NCBI GenBank assembly: GCA_019429105.1
Contig: JAHYJE010000011.1
Span: 1-64,000 of the forward strand
Source of the DNA: Syntrophobacterales bacterium
GTDB lineage: Bacteria; Desulfobacterota; Syntrophia; Syntrophales; UBA5619
Length of the DNA stretch: 64,000 nucleotides
Direction: 5' to 3'
A program made the position numbers and the translations under genes. Positions 39,064 to 47,868 of the stretch are shown in pieces. Position 1 is the first letter of the stretch; each line of letters starts with the position of its first letter. The notes below the pieces were generated by a model. The model searched no databases. It was given only the letters and a program-made list of their open reading frames with translations, and was not told the origin of the DNA.

Positions 39064-39219
39064 TCAGTTTTTCGGCTTAATCTCTTCCGCTTTCTTTTTG
39101 CCGCTCTCAACGGAGCAGCCCGAGCGCAGTCAGGAAGAGACGCCCATTTTGGGAAGGAGCCACAACTGGACGAAAAGCCACACTGCGACCACAATCAATA
39201 AAATATAAAAATCGTTCAT
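39064..39219 (-). CDS. candidate small membrane selenoprotein with in-frame UGA
   Basis: ATG 39219 has AGGA 5 nt upstream. Twenty-nine codons encode one membrane helix (FYILLIVVAVWLFVQLWLLP) and then KMGVSS. The next codon is TGA (39130-39132). The frame continues LRSGCSVESGKKKAEEIKPK and ends at a second TGA (39064-39066), for 51 residues with selenocysteine at position 30 and a Cys five residues later (U-x4-C). A hairpin downstream of the UGA matches bacterial SECIS geometry. Read conventionally it would be a 29-residue peptide. Function is unknown; a membrane-anchored redox pair is plausible. An FNR-type box lies upstream. Confidence 0.65.
39100..39119 (-). promoter_or_regulatory. candidate bacterial SECIS hairpin
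   Basis: On the minus strand, GCUGCUC (39119-39113) pairs with GAGCGGC (39106-39100): 7 bp with one G-U. The 6-nt loop is CGUUGA (39112-39107). The loop begins 17 nt after the UGA, has G as its second base and contains GU. From memory, E. coli fdhF also has 17 nt between UGA and a 6-nt loop. Confidence 0.6.
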
Positions 39220-39303
39220 TATTATCCTATATATACCCCCTTCGCATTCGTTAGTATTTATCTTTTGCTATTCATCTCCGGCGATTCTCATGGATACGGC
39301 TGT

Positions 39304-39346
39304 ATGATAACCCCGGGTGCGGGGGCTTGTCATTGATCTATATCAA
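39304..39346 (-). promoter_or_regulatory. FNR-type box and possible class II promoter for the selenoprotein gene
   Basis: TTGAT-CTAT-ATCAA (39333-39346) is a perfect FNR-consensus palindrome. On the minus strand TATCAT at 39309-39304 lies where a -10 element would be if the box were centred at -41.5. The box itself is symmetric, so it could also serve panC; spacing favours the minus strand. The regulator at 32235-32912 is a candidate binder. Confidence 0.55.
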
Positions 39347-39393
39347 CGGCGGAAGTTTTGCGAGTAGTTGCCAGCGCCAATTAAACAAAATTC

Positions 39394-39521
39394 TTGACAA
39401 ATCACAGGGTGTCTGATAGGGCGCGAACAACGCTTGGATCCGAATGCGGACTGGGACGTAAGGGATTGATTATCTGTGTTTTTATTGCAGGCCCCCCCGT
39501 CTTTGGCGAGGGGGCTTTTTT
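39394..39521 (+). ncRNA. possible short transcript or leader ending at a terminator before panC
   Basis: TTGACA at 39394-39399 is followed after 17 nt by a weak -10 (TAGGGC). About 100 nt later a strong terminator ends at 39521. There is no ORF between. This could be a small RNA or an attenuated panC leader. I do not recognise a known family. Confidence 0.3.
39491..39521 (+). terminator. rho-independent terminator upstream of panC
   Basis: GCCCCC (with one more C) and GGGGGC form the stem around a loop of about 13 nt ending in TTTGGCGA, followed by six T. It lies only 14 nt before the panC start, so either it ends an upstream RNA or it attenuates panC. Confidence 0.85.
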
Positions 39522-39535
39522 GCAGGTAGCGGAAG

Positions 39536-40399
39536 ATGAAAATAATTAAAACTGTTGATGAGATGCATAAATTTGCCGAAACCGAAAGGTTGCGGGGACA
39601 AAGGATTATCCTCGTGCCGACGATGGGTTATTTCCATGAAGGACATCTGAATCTGATGAGGATGGGGCGGCAGGCCGGCGATTGTCTGGTAGTCAGCATC
39701 TATGTAAATCCGACCCAGTTTGCCCCTACGGAGGATTTTGAGGCCTATCCCCGTGATTTTGAACGGGATAGAGCCCTTGCCGCAGGGGTGGGCGTCGATG
39801 TAATTTTCAATCCGGACAACCACGAGATGTACCCGGAAGGATATCAGACATACGTTGAGGTCCAGGAGACAACAAAAAACCTCTGCGGCGCTTCCCGCCC
39901 CAATTTTTTCCGCGGGGTTGCGACTGTCTGCACGAAACTCTTCCATAGCGTCAAACCGCACGCGGCGATCTTCGGGAAAAAGGATTTTCAGCAGTATGTG
40001 ACAATCAGGCAGATGGTACGCGATCTCAACCTGGATATTGAAATTGTCGGGATGGAGATAACGCGCGAGCCTGACGGTCTGGCGATGAGTTCCCGGAACG
40101 TTTATTTGAACCCGGCAGAGAGAAAATCCGCCCTGTGTCTCAGCCGTTCCCTGGCGCTTGCCGGCGACCTCTATGCTCAGGGGGAGCAAAACGCCGCCCC
40201 GATCCTCGAAAAGGTGAGGGAGATGATCTCCAATACTCCCCATACCCGCATTGATTACGCCAAGCTCTGCGATGCGGCGACGATCAGGGATGTGGATAAG
40301 ATTGCCGGGGAAGCGGTTCTTGCCTTGGCGGTGTGGGTCGGAAAGACAAGGTTGATAGACAACCTGGTTTTCCCGAATAAAAAGAATACAACTATCTGA
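39536..40399 (+). CDS. panC: pantothenate synthetase
   Basis: ATP-dependent condensation of pantoate and beta-alanine. The HIGH-type motif is in [16 protein letters not shown] and the KMSKS-like motif in [30 protein letters not shown] is conserved. The length is 287 residues. panD follows after 41 nt, so the pair supplies beta-alanine and uses it. A terminator hairpin stands directly before the gene. Confidence 0.96.
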   Translation: MKIIKTVDEMHKFAETERLRGQRIILVPTMGYFHEGHLNLMRMGRQAGDCLVVSIYVNPTQFAPTEDFEAYPRDFERDRALAAGVGVDVIFNPDNHEMYPEGYQTYVEVQETTKNLCGASRPNFFRGVATVCTKLFHSVKPHAAIFGKKDFQQYVTIRQMVRDLNLDIEIVGMEITREPDGLAMSSRNVYLNPAERKSALCLSRSLALAGDLYAQGEQNAAPILEKVREMISNTPHTRIDYAKLCDAATIRDVDKIAGEAVLALAVWVGKTRLIDNLVFPNKKNTTI

Positions 40400-40440
40400 T
40401 AGTTAAAACATTAAACTTTGTTTTCACGGGAGGTATGCTC

Positions 40441-40797
40441 ATGTTGAGGTTTATGCTCAAGTCCAAGATCCACCGGGCCACTGTTACGGATGCGGATCTT
40501 CATTATGAGGGAAGCATTACGATCGATGAGGGGCTCATGGAGGCGGCTAATTTCATCCCTTATGAAAAAGTCGATATCTATGATGTTTCCAATGGCGAGC
40601 GATTCTCCACCTACGTCATTCCCGGCCCGAAAGATTCCGGAGTATTCTGCCTCAACGGCGCTGCGGCCAGAAAGGTTGCCAAGGGGGATCTGATAATCAT
40701 TGCGACCTACGTAATGGTTGATGAATCCGAAGCGGCCAACTGGCATCCCCGGAAGATTTTGCTCGATGAAAATAACCGGATCAAGAGTATTTCCTGA
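40441..40797 (+). CDS. panD: aspartate 1-decarboxylase
   Basis: Pyruvoyl enzyme making beta-alanine from aspartate. The self-cleavage site Gly-Ser is in [13 protein letters not shown], and the mature start [20 protein letters not shown] is typical. ATG 40441 is chosen because GGGAGG lies 7 nt upstream; ATG 40435 would touch the RBS. The 118-residue length is normal. Confidence 0.95.
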   Translation: MLRFMLKSKIHRATVTDADLHYEGSITIDEGLMEAANFIPYEKVDIYDVSNGERFSTYVIPGPKDSGVFCLNGAAARKVAKGDLIIIATYVMVDESEAANWHPRKILLDENNRIKSIS

Positions 40798-40814
40798 TAG
40801 AAGGCGAAGATTTA

Positions 40815-41447
40815 ATGTTTAAAAAGAAAATAAAAAGGTTTTTTTTAACCGGTCTTGTTGTAGTAATCCCCGCTAGCCTGACGATCTATATCCTCTCTTT
40901 TATCATCGGCGTTATGGACAACCTCCTTTTGGTAATCCCTGAGAGGTATCAACCGGAGACTTTGCTTGGTTTCCACGTTCCCGGGTTGGGCGCGATCTTT
41001 ACGGTGCTGCTCATCCTGCTTGCCGGGATGGTGACGGCAAGCTATATCGGCAATCGCGTTGTAGAGTTCGGCGAGCGCTTTGTCGGTAGAATCCCGGTGG
41101 TCAGAAGCATCTACCAGGCCATAAAAAGTATCTCGGACAGTCTGTTTACCAATAAAACAAAGAGCTTTAAACGGGTAGTTCTCGTGGAGTATCCCCGCCG
41201 CGGCATCTACAGCATCGGTTTTGTGACCGGGACTCCCAATCGCGAAATCCAGGAGAAATTGGGCCCGACACTGGGGGTGTATTTTCCCCATGCCCTCACC
41301 CCGACGACCGGCACCTATATTATCGTGCCCCGCGACGAAATTATCGACATCAATATTTCCGTTGAGGAGGCCTTTACCCTGATTATTTCCACCGGCGTCG
41401 TAATCCCCCATGATCGTACCGATTCTGTTAACGGGTTCGGCAAGTGA
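40815..41447 (+). CDS. DUF502 membrane protein
   Basis: A 210-residue protein with two N-terminal helices (FLTGLVVVIPASLTIYILSF and AIFTVLLILLAGMVTASYIG). DUF502 blocks include RIPVVRSIYQAIKSISDSL, RVVLVEYPRRGIYSIGFVTG and HALTPTTGTYIIVPRDEI. The family is of unknown function. It lies 17 nt after panD, probably in the same transcript. Confidence 0.85.
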   Translation: MFKKKIKRFFLTGLVVVIPASLTIYILSFIIGVMDNLLLVIPERYQPETLLGFHVPGLGAIFTVLLILLAGMVTASYIGNRVVEFGERFVGRIPVVRSIYQAIKSISDSLFTNKTKSFKRVVLVEYPRRGIYSIGFVTGTPNREIQEKLGPTLGVYFPHALTPTTGTYIIVPRDEIIDINISVEEAFTLIISTGVVIPHDRTDSVNGFGK

Positions 41448-41523
41448 AGAGCTGTTTTGTAAACGCGGGTGGCGGTAAATCCGCCTGTCGCCAATCGATG
41501 AAATAATAAAAGGAGATTAACGC

Positions 41524-42948
41524 ATGAAATTTTTGAAGCTTGACAGCAAGTTGCCGTACCGGGTTGCCGATCTTTCACTGGCGGATTGGGGACGGGAGGA
41601 AATGCGGCTTTCGGAAAACGAGATGCCGGGGTTGATGGCAATCAGAAAAAAGTATGGGCCGAAGAAACCCCTCGCGGGGCTGAAAATAATGGGCAGTCTG
41701 CATATGACCATTCAAACGGCGATGCTGATCGAGACCTTGAAAGAGCTGGGAGCTGATTTGCGCTGGGCGTCGTGCAACATCTTTTCCACCCAGGATAACG
41801 CCGCTGCGGCGATTGCCAAGGCCGGCTCCGCCGCCGTCTTCGCCTGGAAGGGGGAGACCCTCGAAGAGTACTGGTGGTGCACTGAACAGGCCCTGACCTG
41901 GCCGGATGGCTCAGGACCGGACCTGATCGTTGATGACGGCGGCGACGCGACCCTGATTGTGCATGAAGGGGTAAAGGCGGAGGATGACCCCTCTTTGCTG
42001 AAAAAACAGCTGGAAAACAAGGAGATGTCAATTATCATCGAGCGCCTGGCGAAGCGCCTGAAGGAAGATCCGCAGCACTGGCACAAGGTGGCCAAAAAGA
42101 TCCGCGGGGTTTCGGAAGAGACGACAACCGGGGTGCATCGGCTCTACCAGATGGAAAAGAAGAAAGAGCTGCTTTTCCCGGCCATCAATGTGAACAATTC
42201 GGTCACAAAGTCAAAATTTGACAATGTCTATGGCTGCCGGGAGTCCCTTGCCGACGGCATCAAAAGGGCCACCGATGTGATGATCGCCGGTAAAAAAGTG
42301 GTGGTTTGCGGTTATGGCGATGTGGGGAAGGGGTGCGCCCAGTCGATGCGAGGGTTTGGCGCCCGGGTTGTGATCGTGGAAATTGATCCCATTTGCGCCC
42401 TGCAGGCGGCGATGGAGGGGTACGAGGTCAAGACGCTGGGCGACGTTGTCGCGGAGGGGGACATTTTTGTCTCGGCCACCGGCTGCTGCGACGTGATAAC
42501 CGGCAAGGATATGGAAAAGATGAAGAACGAGGCGATTGTCTGCAACATCGGCCATTTCGACAGCGAAATAGACATGCACTATCTGGAGAGCAACCCGGAA
42601 TGCAAACGCCATAACATCAAGCCGCAGGTCGATAAATGGACGTTGAAATCCGGCAAGAGCATTATTGTCCTTGCCGAGGGGCGCCTGGTGAATCTCGGCT
42701 GCGCAACGGGGCATGCCAGTTTTGTGATGAGCACAAGCTTCAGCAACCAGTGTCTTGCCCAGTTGGAATTGGCAACCGGCAAATTGAAAACCGCAGTTTA
42801 TACCCTTTCCAAGAAGATGGATGAAGAGGTGGCGATGCTCCATCTGGAGCGGCTTGGAGCGAAGCTGGGGAAACTTACGAAGAAACAGGCGGACTATCTG
42901 GGCGTTCCTGTTTCCGGACCGTTCAAAGCGGAAGACTACCGTTATTGA
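41524..42948 (+). CDS. ahcY: adenosylhomocysteinase
   Basis: Hydrolyses S-adenosylhomocysteine to adenosine and homocysteine, recycling SAM by-product. The NAD-binding loop [40 protein letters not shown] and [12 protein letters not shown] are present. The 474-residue length fits the long bacterial form with its extra insert. AAGGAG precedes the ATG. The 76-nt leader has a 5-bp hairpin (41471-41485) but no recognisable SAH riboswitch. A strong bidirectional terminator follows. Confidence 0.96.
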   Translation: MKFLKLDSKLPYRVADLSLADWGREEMRLSENEMPGLMAIRKKYGPKKPLAGLKIMGSLHMTIQTAMLIETLKELGADLRWASCNIFSTQDNAAAAIAKAGSAAVFAWKGETLEEYWWCTEQALTWPDGSGPDLIVDDGGDATLIVHEGVKAEDDPSLLKKQLENKEMSIIIERLAKRLKEDPQHWHKVAKKIRGVSEETTTGVHRLYQMEKKKELLFPAINVNNSVTKSKFDNVYGCRESLADGIKRATDVMIAGKKVVVCGYGDVGKGCAQSMRGFGARVVIVEIDPICALQAAMEGYEVKTLGDVVAEGDIFVSATGCCDVITGKDMEKMKNEAIVCNIGHFDSEIDMHYLESNPECKRHNIKPQVDKWTLKSGKSIIVLAEGRLVNLGCATGHASFVMSTSFSNQCLAQLELATGKLKTAVYTLSKKMDEEVAMLHLERLGAKLGKLTKKQADYLGVPVSGPFKAEDYRY

Positions 42949-42967
42949 TTTCTCTCGTGAACCACAC

Positions 42968-42996
42968 AAAGGGCGGCCCAATGGTCGCCCTTTTTT
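42968..42996. terminator. bidirectional terminator between ahcY and lptG
   Basis: AAAGGGCGGCC / GGTCGCCCTTT forms an 11-bp stem with a CAAT loop, T-rich after and A-rich before. It serves both convergent genes. Confidence 0.88.
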
Positions 42997-42999
42997 AGT

Positions 43000-44085
43000 T
43001 CAGCTTTTTACTCTGGACAAAAGAAAAACCGACCCCAAGCCGAAAAGGATATTGGCAAACCAGGCGGCGAGGATGGGAGAAAGCGCTCCCGAACGTCCGA
43101 GCGAAATCCCGAAGGCAAAGACTATCCAGTAGGAAAAGCCGATGATTAATCCGGCTCCGATCCCGGCGGCGATCCCGCCGCTCCTTTCCGAGCGCAGCGA
43201 GAAGGAAAAACCGATCACGAACAGGATGATGCTGATCAGCGGGAAGGCGATTTTGCCCTGAAGCTCGACAAGATAGCGGGTGGCGTTGTACCCTTCCGCC
43301 TGCAGCTTTTTGATATATCGCCTCAACTCCAAATAGCCCATGGCCTCCGCATCTTTCTGCACGATCTTGAAATCAGCAGGCGTTTCGGGGATATCGGCTG
43401 TTTGCTTTTTCAGCCTGGAAATGACCGGAAAATCGCCGCCTTCGAACCGGGTGATCAGCAGATCGTAAAAAAGCCACTTTCCCTCTTTCCATTCCCCTTT
43501 TTTGGCGTCGAGGCGTTGCAACAGATTCATCTGGCGGTCGAGATAGTAGATGGTTATCCCCTGCAGCGAGTTGGCGCCGGCATCAAACATGCGGAAATTG
43601 TAAATGCCTTTCTCGCCCCGGTACCAGATCTGCCCCTGATTGAAGCTTCCCGGGCTGGGTCGTTTTTGCACCTCAACATAGCGGATATAGTCAGCTCTTG
43701 CATAGGCGTAGGGGGTAATCCATTCGTTGAGGAGGAAAATCGCCAGCGCGGTCAGAAGCGCGACGCCCAGGGTCGGGACGGCAAAACGGAACAGGCTGAT
43801 GCCATTGGCCTTCAGGGCGATGATCTCGCTGTGACGCGACAGATTGCCGAACGTGATCAGCGCCGACAGTAAAACGACGGCGGGGAGCGTTTGCGACAGG
43901 GCAATCGGGACTTGCAGGAGGGAGTAGGCGAGCATCTGCTCCAAGTTGGCGTGGTTGCTGAGAAACATTCTGATTTTTTCGAAGAAATCGATGGTGAGAA
44001 AAAGAAAGACAAAGATAATGGCAATTAAAAGCATGTTGCGCAGGTATTCTTTCAGCAGATAGCGGTCGAGAATTTTCATGGTCAT
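43000..44085 (-). CDS. lptG: LPS export ABC transporter permease LptG
   Basis: A YjgP/YjgQ-family inner-membrane permease of 361 residues with six helices and a large periplasmic domain. ILDRYLLKEYLRNMLLIAII at the N-terminus, SQTLPAVVLLSALITFGNLS and the C-terminal ILFVIGFSFSLRSERSGG are typical. With LptF and LptB it extracts LPS from the inner membrane. It starts with a 4-nt overlap with lptF. Confidence 0.92.
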   Translation of the reverse strand: MTMKILDRYLLKEYLRNMLLIAIIFVFLFLTIDFFEKIRMFLSNHANLEQMLAYSLLQVPIALSQTLPAVVLLSALITFGNLSRHSEIIALKANGISLFRFAVPTLGVALLTALAIFLLNEWITPYAYARADYIRYVEVQKRPSPGSFNQGQIWYRGEKGIYNFRMFDAGANSLQGITIYYLDRQMNLLQRLDAKKGEWKEGKWLFYDLLITRFEGGDFPVISRLKKQTADIPETPADFKIVQKDAEAMGYLELRRYIKKLQAEGYNATRYLVELQGKIAFPLISIILFVIGFSFSLRSERSGGIAAGIGAGLIIGFSYWIVFAFGISLGRSGALSPILAAWFANILFGLGSVFLLSRVKS

Positions 44086-45242
44086 TCTTTGGTTTTTCGA
44101 GTGCTGAAAAAGTTCAGCAGCGTTTTTTCGCGGGCCGAGCTGAAAAATAGCAAAGTCCCGGCAACGGCAAAGAGGGCGTTGGGCGTCCAGACGCCGACAA
44201 AAGGGGCGATTTTGCCGGATTCGACCAGCCCCTCGCCGATCAGCCGCAGCAGGTAGTAGATCATCACCAAAAACACGCCTGCAATAAAGCCGCGGGTGCG
44301 AACGGAGCGGTGGGCCCTCATTCCCAGCGGAATTCCGAGCAGCGGGAAGATCAGGCAGGAGAGCGGGATTGCGAGCTTTTTATTTAACTCAATCAGCAGC
44401 TCTCTTATTTCCACGTCTTTAAGGCTCCGGTCGTTAACCATGCGCTTCAATTCGGGGAAGGTCATCTCCGCGCTGGACTTGCGTCTGCCCTCATCCCCGG
44501 CGATTGCGGCGCCGATTTCCAGCTTCATATCATAAAAACGAAAATCAGCCTTGCGGTAGGTGTTCAGATTTTTATCTACGGTATGCGTGCTGCCGTCTTC
44601 CAGCCGGAGCGTTATATAACGTCTATCGGGATCGGAGATGAGAGATGCCCGGCGGGCGATCACCGTGTTTGCCTCCTTTCCCAGATGATTGTCGGAGATG
44701 AAGATTCCCTCCAGAAAATCGCCCTGCGCGGGAATCCTGTCCGCGTACAGCAGAATATCCTTGAAGTAGTCGATAAAGATCTTTTCATGGATGCCGACGC
44801 CGGCGCCGCTGCGGGCTATCTCAAAAAGCAGCGACCGGGAGGCGAGATTGCCCTTGGGGACAAGAAAAAGCGTTGTTGCCAGGGTTATCAGAAAGGCCGC
44901 AAAGGCAACGCGGGCGATCGGCCGCGAAAGCTGCAGCAGGCTAAGGCCGGACATGCGCAGCACGGTCCATTCATTATCGCCGGATAGCCTGCCCACCCCG
45001 ATCAGGATGGCGATCAAAAGGGAGATTGGCACCGTATAAACGAGAAAACCGGGGACAAGAAAGATAATCAGCCGGAAGATATCGAGAAAAGAAATCCCCT
45101 TGTTGACCATCAGATCCATCACCTGCAGGATCTTGCCCATGAGGAGCACGAAGGTCAGCACCGCGAGGATCATGAAAAAGGGAACGACTATTTCCCTCAG
45201 GATGTAGCGGTTGATAATTTTGAACATCAATCCTTGCTTCAT
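44082..45242 (-). CDS. lptF: LPS export ABC transporter permease LptF
   Basis: The partner permease of LptG. INRYILREIVVPFFMILAVL and VPISLLIAILIGVGRLSGDN are family blocks; a jellyroll periplasmic domain lies between helices 3 and 4 (about residues 135-265). ATG 45227 is a likely alternative start, since the family sequence begins MFKIINRYIL. The order lptF-lptG with coupling is conserved. Confidence 0.92.
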   Translation of the reverse strand: MKQGLMFKIINRYILREIVVPFFMILAVLTFVLLMGKILQVMDLMVNKGISFLDIFRLIIFLVPGFLVYTVPISLLIAILIGVGRLSGDNEWTVLRMSGLSLLQLSRPIARVAFAAFLITLATTLFLVPKGNLASRSLLFEIARSGAGVGIHEKIFIDYFKDILLYADRIPAQGDFLEGIFISDNHLGKEANTVIARRASLISDPDRRYITLRLEDGSTHTVDKNLNTYRKADFRFYDMKLEIGAAIAGDEGRRKSSAEMTFPELKRMVNDRSLKDVEIRELLIELNKKLAIPLSCLIFPLLGIPLGMRAHRSVRTRGFIAGVFLVMIYYLLRLIGEGLVESGKIAPFVGVWTPNALFAVAGTLLFFSSAREKTLLNFFSTRKTKE

Positions 45243-45265
45243 CTGGTTACATTTTATCCCCGCTT

Positions 45266-45982
45266 CTACATCGTCAACTGCAACGGCTCGATAAACTTGG
45301 GATCCTCATTATCCATGGCGTCAATGATGTATCCATACATGCGTTTTTTTATTTCACCAAAGATCGGCCGTTTCTTCGTGAAGGATTTTGCAAACAGAAG
45401 CGACTCTGCCAGCAGTTCTTCTACGTCCTTGCAGGATTTTGTGATAACATGACTTTGCTCCAGCTCCGGAGCGCCGACCCTTTTTCCCGTCAAAATGAGT
45501 TCCTGCAACTTATGTTCAGGAATCGCCTTGCGGGTTAGGGCAAGCATGCCGGGAAGAAAAGGGATGTTGATGTCTATCTCCGGGAAACAAAAATAGCCGC
45601 GGTCCGCCTTCATGAAGCGAAAGTCGCAGGCGCAGGCCATGATGCTCCCGTCGCCGAAAGCGTGGCCGTTAATCGCTGCGATAATCGGCATGGGATAGAG
45701 AAGCATCCGCTTGAACAGGCGGTTGAGACCGTACATGAAAGCCCTTATTCCCTGAAGGTCGTTTTCGGCAATGGCGGCAGTCATCCACTGCAGGTCGATT
45801 CCCTGCGACCAGTTTTTCGGATCGTCGGACGTTATTATCACGGAAAATACATCCGCATCACTTTCTATCTCATCAAAAGCGGAAAGAATTGATTCGATAA
45901 ACTCCGGGTTGTGCCTGTTTTCACCATTGGTCATCGTGATCACGGCGACTGTTTCCGTTTTTTGCCATTTTATGAGTGACAT
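45266..45982 (-). CDS. enoyl-CoA hydratase/isomerase family protein
   Basis: A 238-residue crotonase-fold protein. The oxyanion-hole regions are visible as WSQGIDLQWM and INGHAFGDGSIMACACDFRF. The catalytic Glu pair of classical hydratases is not clearly conserved (PEIDINIPFLPG at the second position), so it may be an isomerase or another crotonase activity. It ends 24 nt from the start region of lptF on the same strand but is probably a separate unit. No linked beta-oxidation genes are present. Confidence 0.8.
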   Translation of the reverse strand: MSLIKWQKTETVAVITMTNGENRHNPEFIESILSAFDEIESDADVFSVIITSDDPKNWSQGIDLQWMTAAIAENDLQGIRAFMYGLNRLFKRMLLYPMPIIAAINGHAFGDGSIMACACDFRFMKADRGYFCFPEIDINIPFLPGMLALTRKAIPEHKLQELILTGKRVGAPELEQSHVITKSCKDVEELLAESLLFAKSFTKKRPIFGEIKKRMYGYIIDAMDNEDPKFIEPLQLTM

Positions 45983-46312
45983 GCCTCAAGCCTCCTTCGG
46001 GGAAAAAGAATAGATATAGTCAGAATCAAGCGGCACCTGAATGGCATATATTGCGCAGCATGTCAAGAATACGTGACCGCAACCCTAAAAGAAAATCGCC
46101 GCCGTCGGCACACGATATATAAGGGAAGCTTGAAAAAAATACGCATGATAGGCACATTGCCTCTTACGCTCTGCTAAAAACTCTGCCATGCTGCGTCCAG
46201 ACTTTGTAACGGAAGCCAAAGCCAAAATTACCGTGAGAATTCATGAGACCTATACCTACTGCTTGTGCCAAATGTAAAGCAAGACTTCTGCGATTATTTG
46301 TTACTCTAAACG
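45983..46312. other. intergenic region, no gene seen
   Basis: The 330 nt between the crotonase-family gene and the ABC ATPase gene show no ORF with coding character, no tRNA and no strong terminator. It probably holds the crotonase-family promoter and the 3' end of the cooS operon. Confidence 0.5.
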
Positions 46313-47113
46313 TCAGATCGAGTATTCGGCATCCTGCAAAGCCTGTTGATGCACCAAGCGGAATTCGTTGAAAAGCTCACGGCGAAACATCGCGAAGTCG
46401 TCGCGCGTAAGCTCCCGCGGGTGAGGCAGACTAACTTCGAGTATGCGCTGAATTCTTCCGGGAGCTGGAGCCATGAGCACTACACGCTGTCCAAGGGCAA
46501 TTGCCTCATCCAAATCATGAGTAACAAATATGATAGTTGGTCCTTTCTCCTGCCAGAGGCGTAGCAGTTCATCCTGCAGGTGCAGCCGGGAAAAAGCATC
46601 CAGTGCCGCGAATGGTTCGTCCATTAAAAGGACGCTCGGTTCCACGGCTATAGCACGGGCAATCGCAACCCGCTGTTTCATGCCGCCGGAAAGTTCATGA
46701 GGATGTTTTTCTGATGCCTGGCGCAGCCCCACCAGTTCCAGCGTCTCCATTGCCCTTGCCCGCGCCTCGCCAGCCGACACTCCCCTGGCCTGCAGGCCAA
46801 AGAGGACATTCCCCAATACCGTGCGCCAAGGATAGAGCCCGTAATCCTGGAAGATCATGATATGTTCGCGATCAGGACCGGTAACCGGCTTGCCGTCGAT
46901 TAAGATCAATCCATGGGATGGTTTTTCAAAGCCGGCCATGAGGTTGATAAGAGTCGTTTTTCCGCAGCCGCTGGGACCGATCAGGCAGACAAATTCTCCG
47001 GTCTGTATTTCCAGATCAACAGAACTTAATGCCGTCTGCACCACGCCCTGAGCTGTGGTGAAACACTTCTCCAGGTTCTGGAGCGATATTTTTGTTGAAT
47101 GCGGTGTTGTCAC
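46313..47113 (-). CDS. ABC transporter ATPase, nitrate/sulfonate/taurine (SsuB/TauB) type
   Basis: A 266-residue ATPase with Walker A GPSGCGKTTLI, the ABC signature [15 protein letters not shown], Walker B VLLMDEPFAALD and the H-loop FVTHDLDEA. It energises the importer encoded upstream and overlaps the permease by 4 nt. It is the last gene of the Rrf2-cooS operon. Confidence 0.9.
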   Translation of the reverse strand: MTTPHSTKISLQNLEKCFTTAQGVVQTALSSVDLEIQTGEFVCLIGPSGCGKTTLINLMAGFEKPSHGLILIDGKPVTGPDREHIMIFQDYGLYPWRTVLGNVLFGLQARGVSAGEARARAMETLELVGLRQASEKHPHELSGGMKQRVAIARAIAVEPSVLLMDEPFAALDAFSRLHLQDELLRLWQEKGPTIIFVTHDLDEAIALGQRVVLMAPAPGRIQRILEVSLPHPRELTRDDFAMFRRELFNEFRLVHQQALQDAEYSI

Positions 47114-47868
47114 GCATCACCCCACTGACGCTTTACCGAGCGCTCTACTAATCCCATCGCCCGATCAATAACCAGACCCGACAGACCGATCAGGATAATA
47201 CCGACAATGACCAGATCAGTGCGCAGGTTGTTCCGGCTGTCGATGATCAGGTAGCCGAGCCCTGAGCGGACTCCCAACATCTCTCCTGCCACAAGAAATA
47301 CCCAGGCAGACCCGATAGCAATATGAAAGCCTACCGTTATCTGGGGGAATGCCGCCGGTATGATGACACCCCAGATGGTCTTTCCGCGGGATGCACCAAA
47401 ATTAGCGGCCACCTTGAGGTAAAGCGATGGTACATTGCGCACCGCAGCAACCGTGGAAAGCAAGATCGGATAGAATGCCGCCAGAAAGATGATCACCACC
47501 GCCGGGAGGTTGCCGATGCCGAACCAGAGACTGACCAGGGGAAACCAGGCGATGGGCGACACCGGGCGGAGCACCTGAACCAATGGATCAAACGCCCTCC
47601 AGAGCAGCAGACAGCGGCCAAACAGCAAGCCCAGGGGAAATGCCAATATCACGGCAGCTCCGTAGCCTGCCCCGAAGCGGAGCATACTGACCCGGACATA
47701 CGGCCAGAGATCTCCGCTTCGAAATAGCTCCAGGATGCCAAGCGCAACCGATAGAGGGGACGGGAAGAGGTACTCCGGATAGATCCGCAGTCCGGCAGCT
47801 ATATGCCAAGTCCCCAGCAGTGCCAGGAAGGTGAGCGCTGGCAGAAGGAGGGAAGTAAAGCGTCGCAT
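47110..47868 (-). CDS. ABC transporter permease, SsuC/TauC type
   Basis: A 252-residue inner-membrane permease with about six helices and the EAA loop NFGASRGKTIWGVIIPAAFP. It touches the substrate-binding-protein gene stop at 47868 and overlaps the ATPase gene by 4 nt. Confidence 0.9.
   Translation of the reverse strand: MRRFTSLLLPALTFLALLGTWHIAAGLRIYPEYLFPSPLSVALGILELFRSGDLWPYVRVSMLRFGAGYGAAVILAFPLGLLFGRCLLLWRAFDPLVQVLRPVSPIAWFPLVSLWFGIGNLPAVVIIFLAAFYPILLSTVAAVRNVPSLYLKVAANFGASRGKTIWGVIIPAAFPQITVGFHIAIGSAWVFLVAGEMLGVRSGLGYLIIDSRNNLRTDLVIVGIILIGLSGLVIDRAMGLVERSVKRQWGDA

Noticed and set aside
36351-39194. Long minus-strand open frames opposite the RND pump gene
   Set aside because: Composition is His/Arg/Gln-rich with no motifs, typical of antisense shadows in GC-rich genes.
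41448-41523. Possible SAH riboswitch before ahcY
   Set aside because: Only one short hairpin (GGCGG-TAAAT-CCGCC) is present and the conserved SAH aptamer core is not seen.
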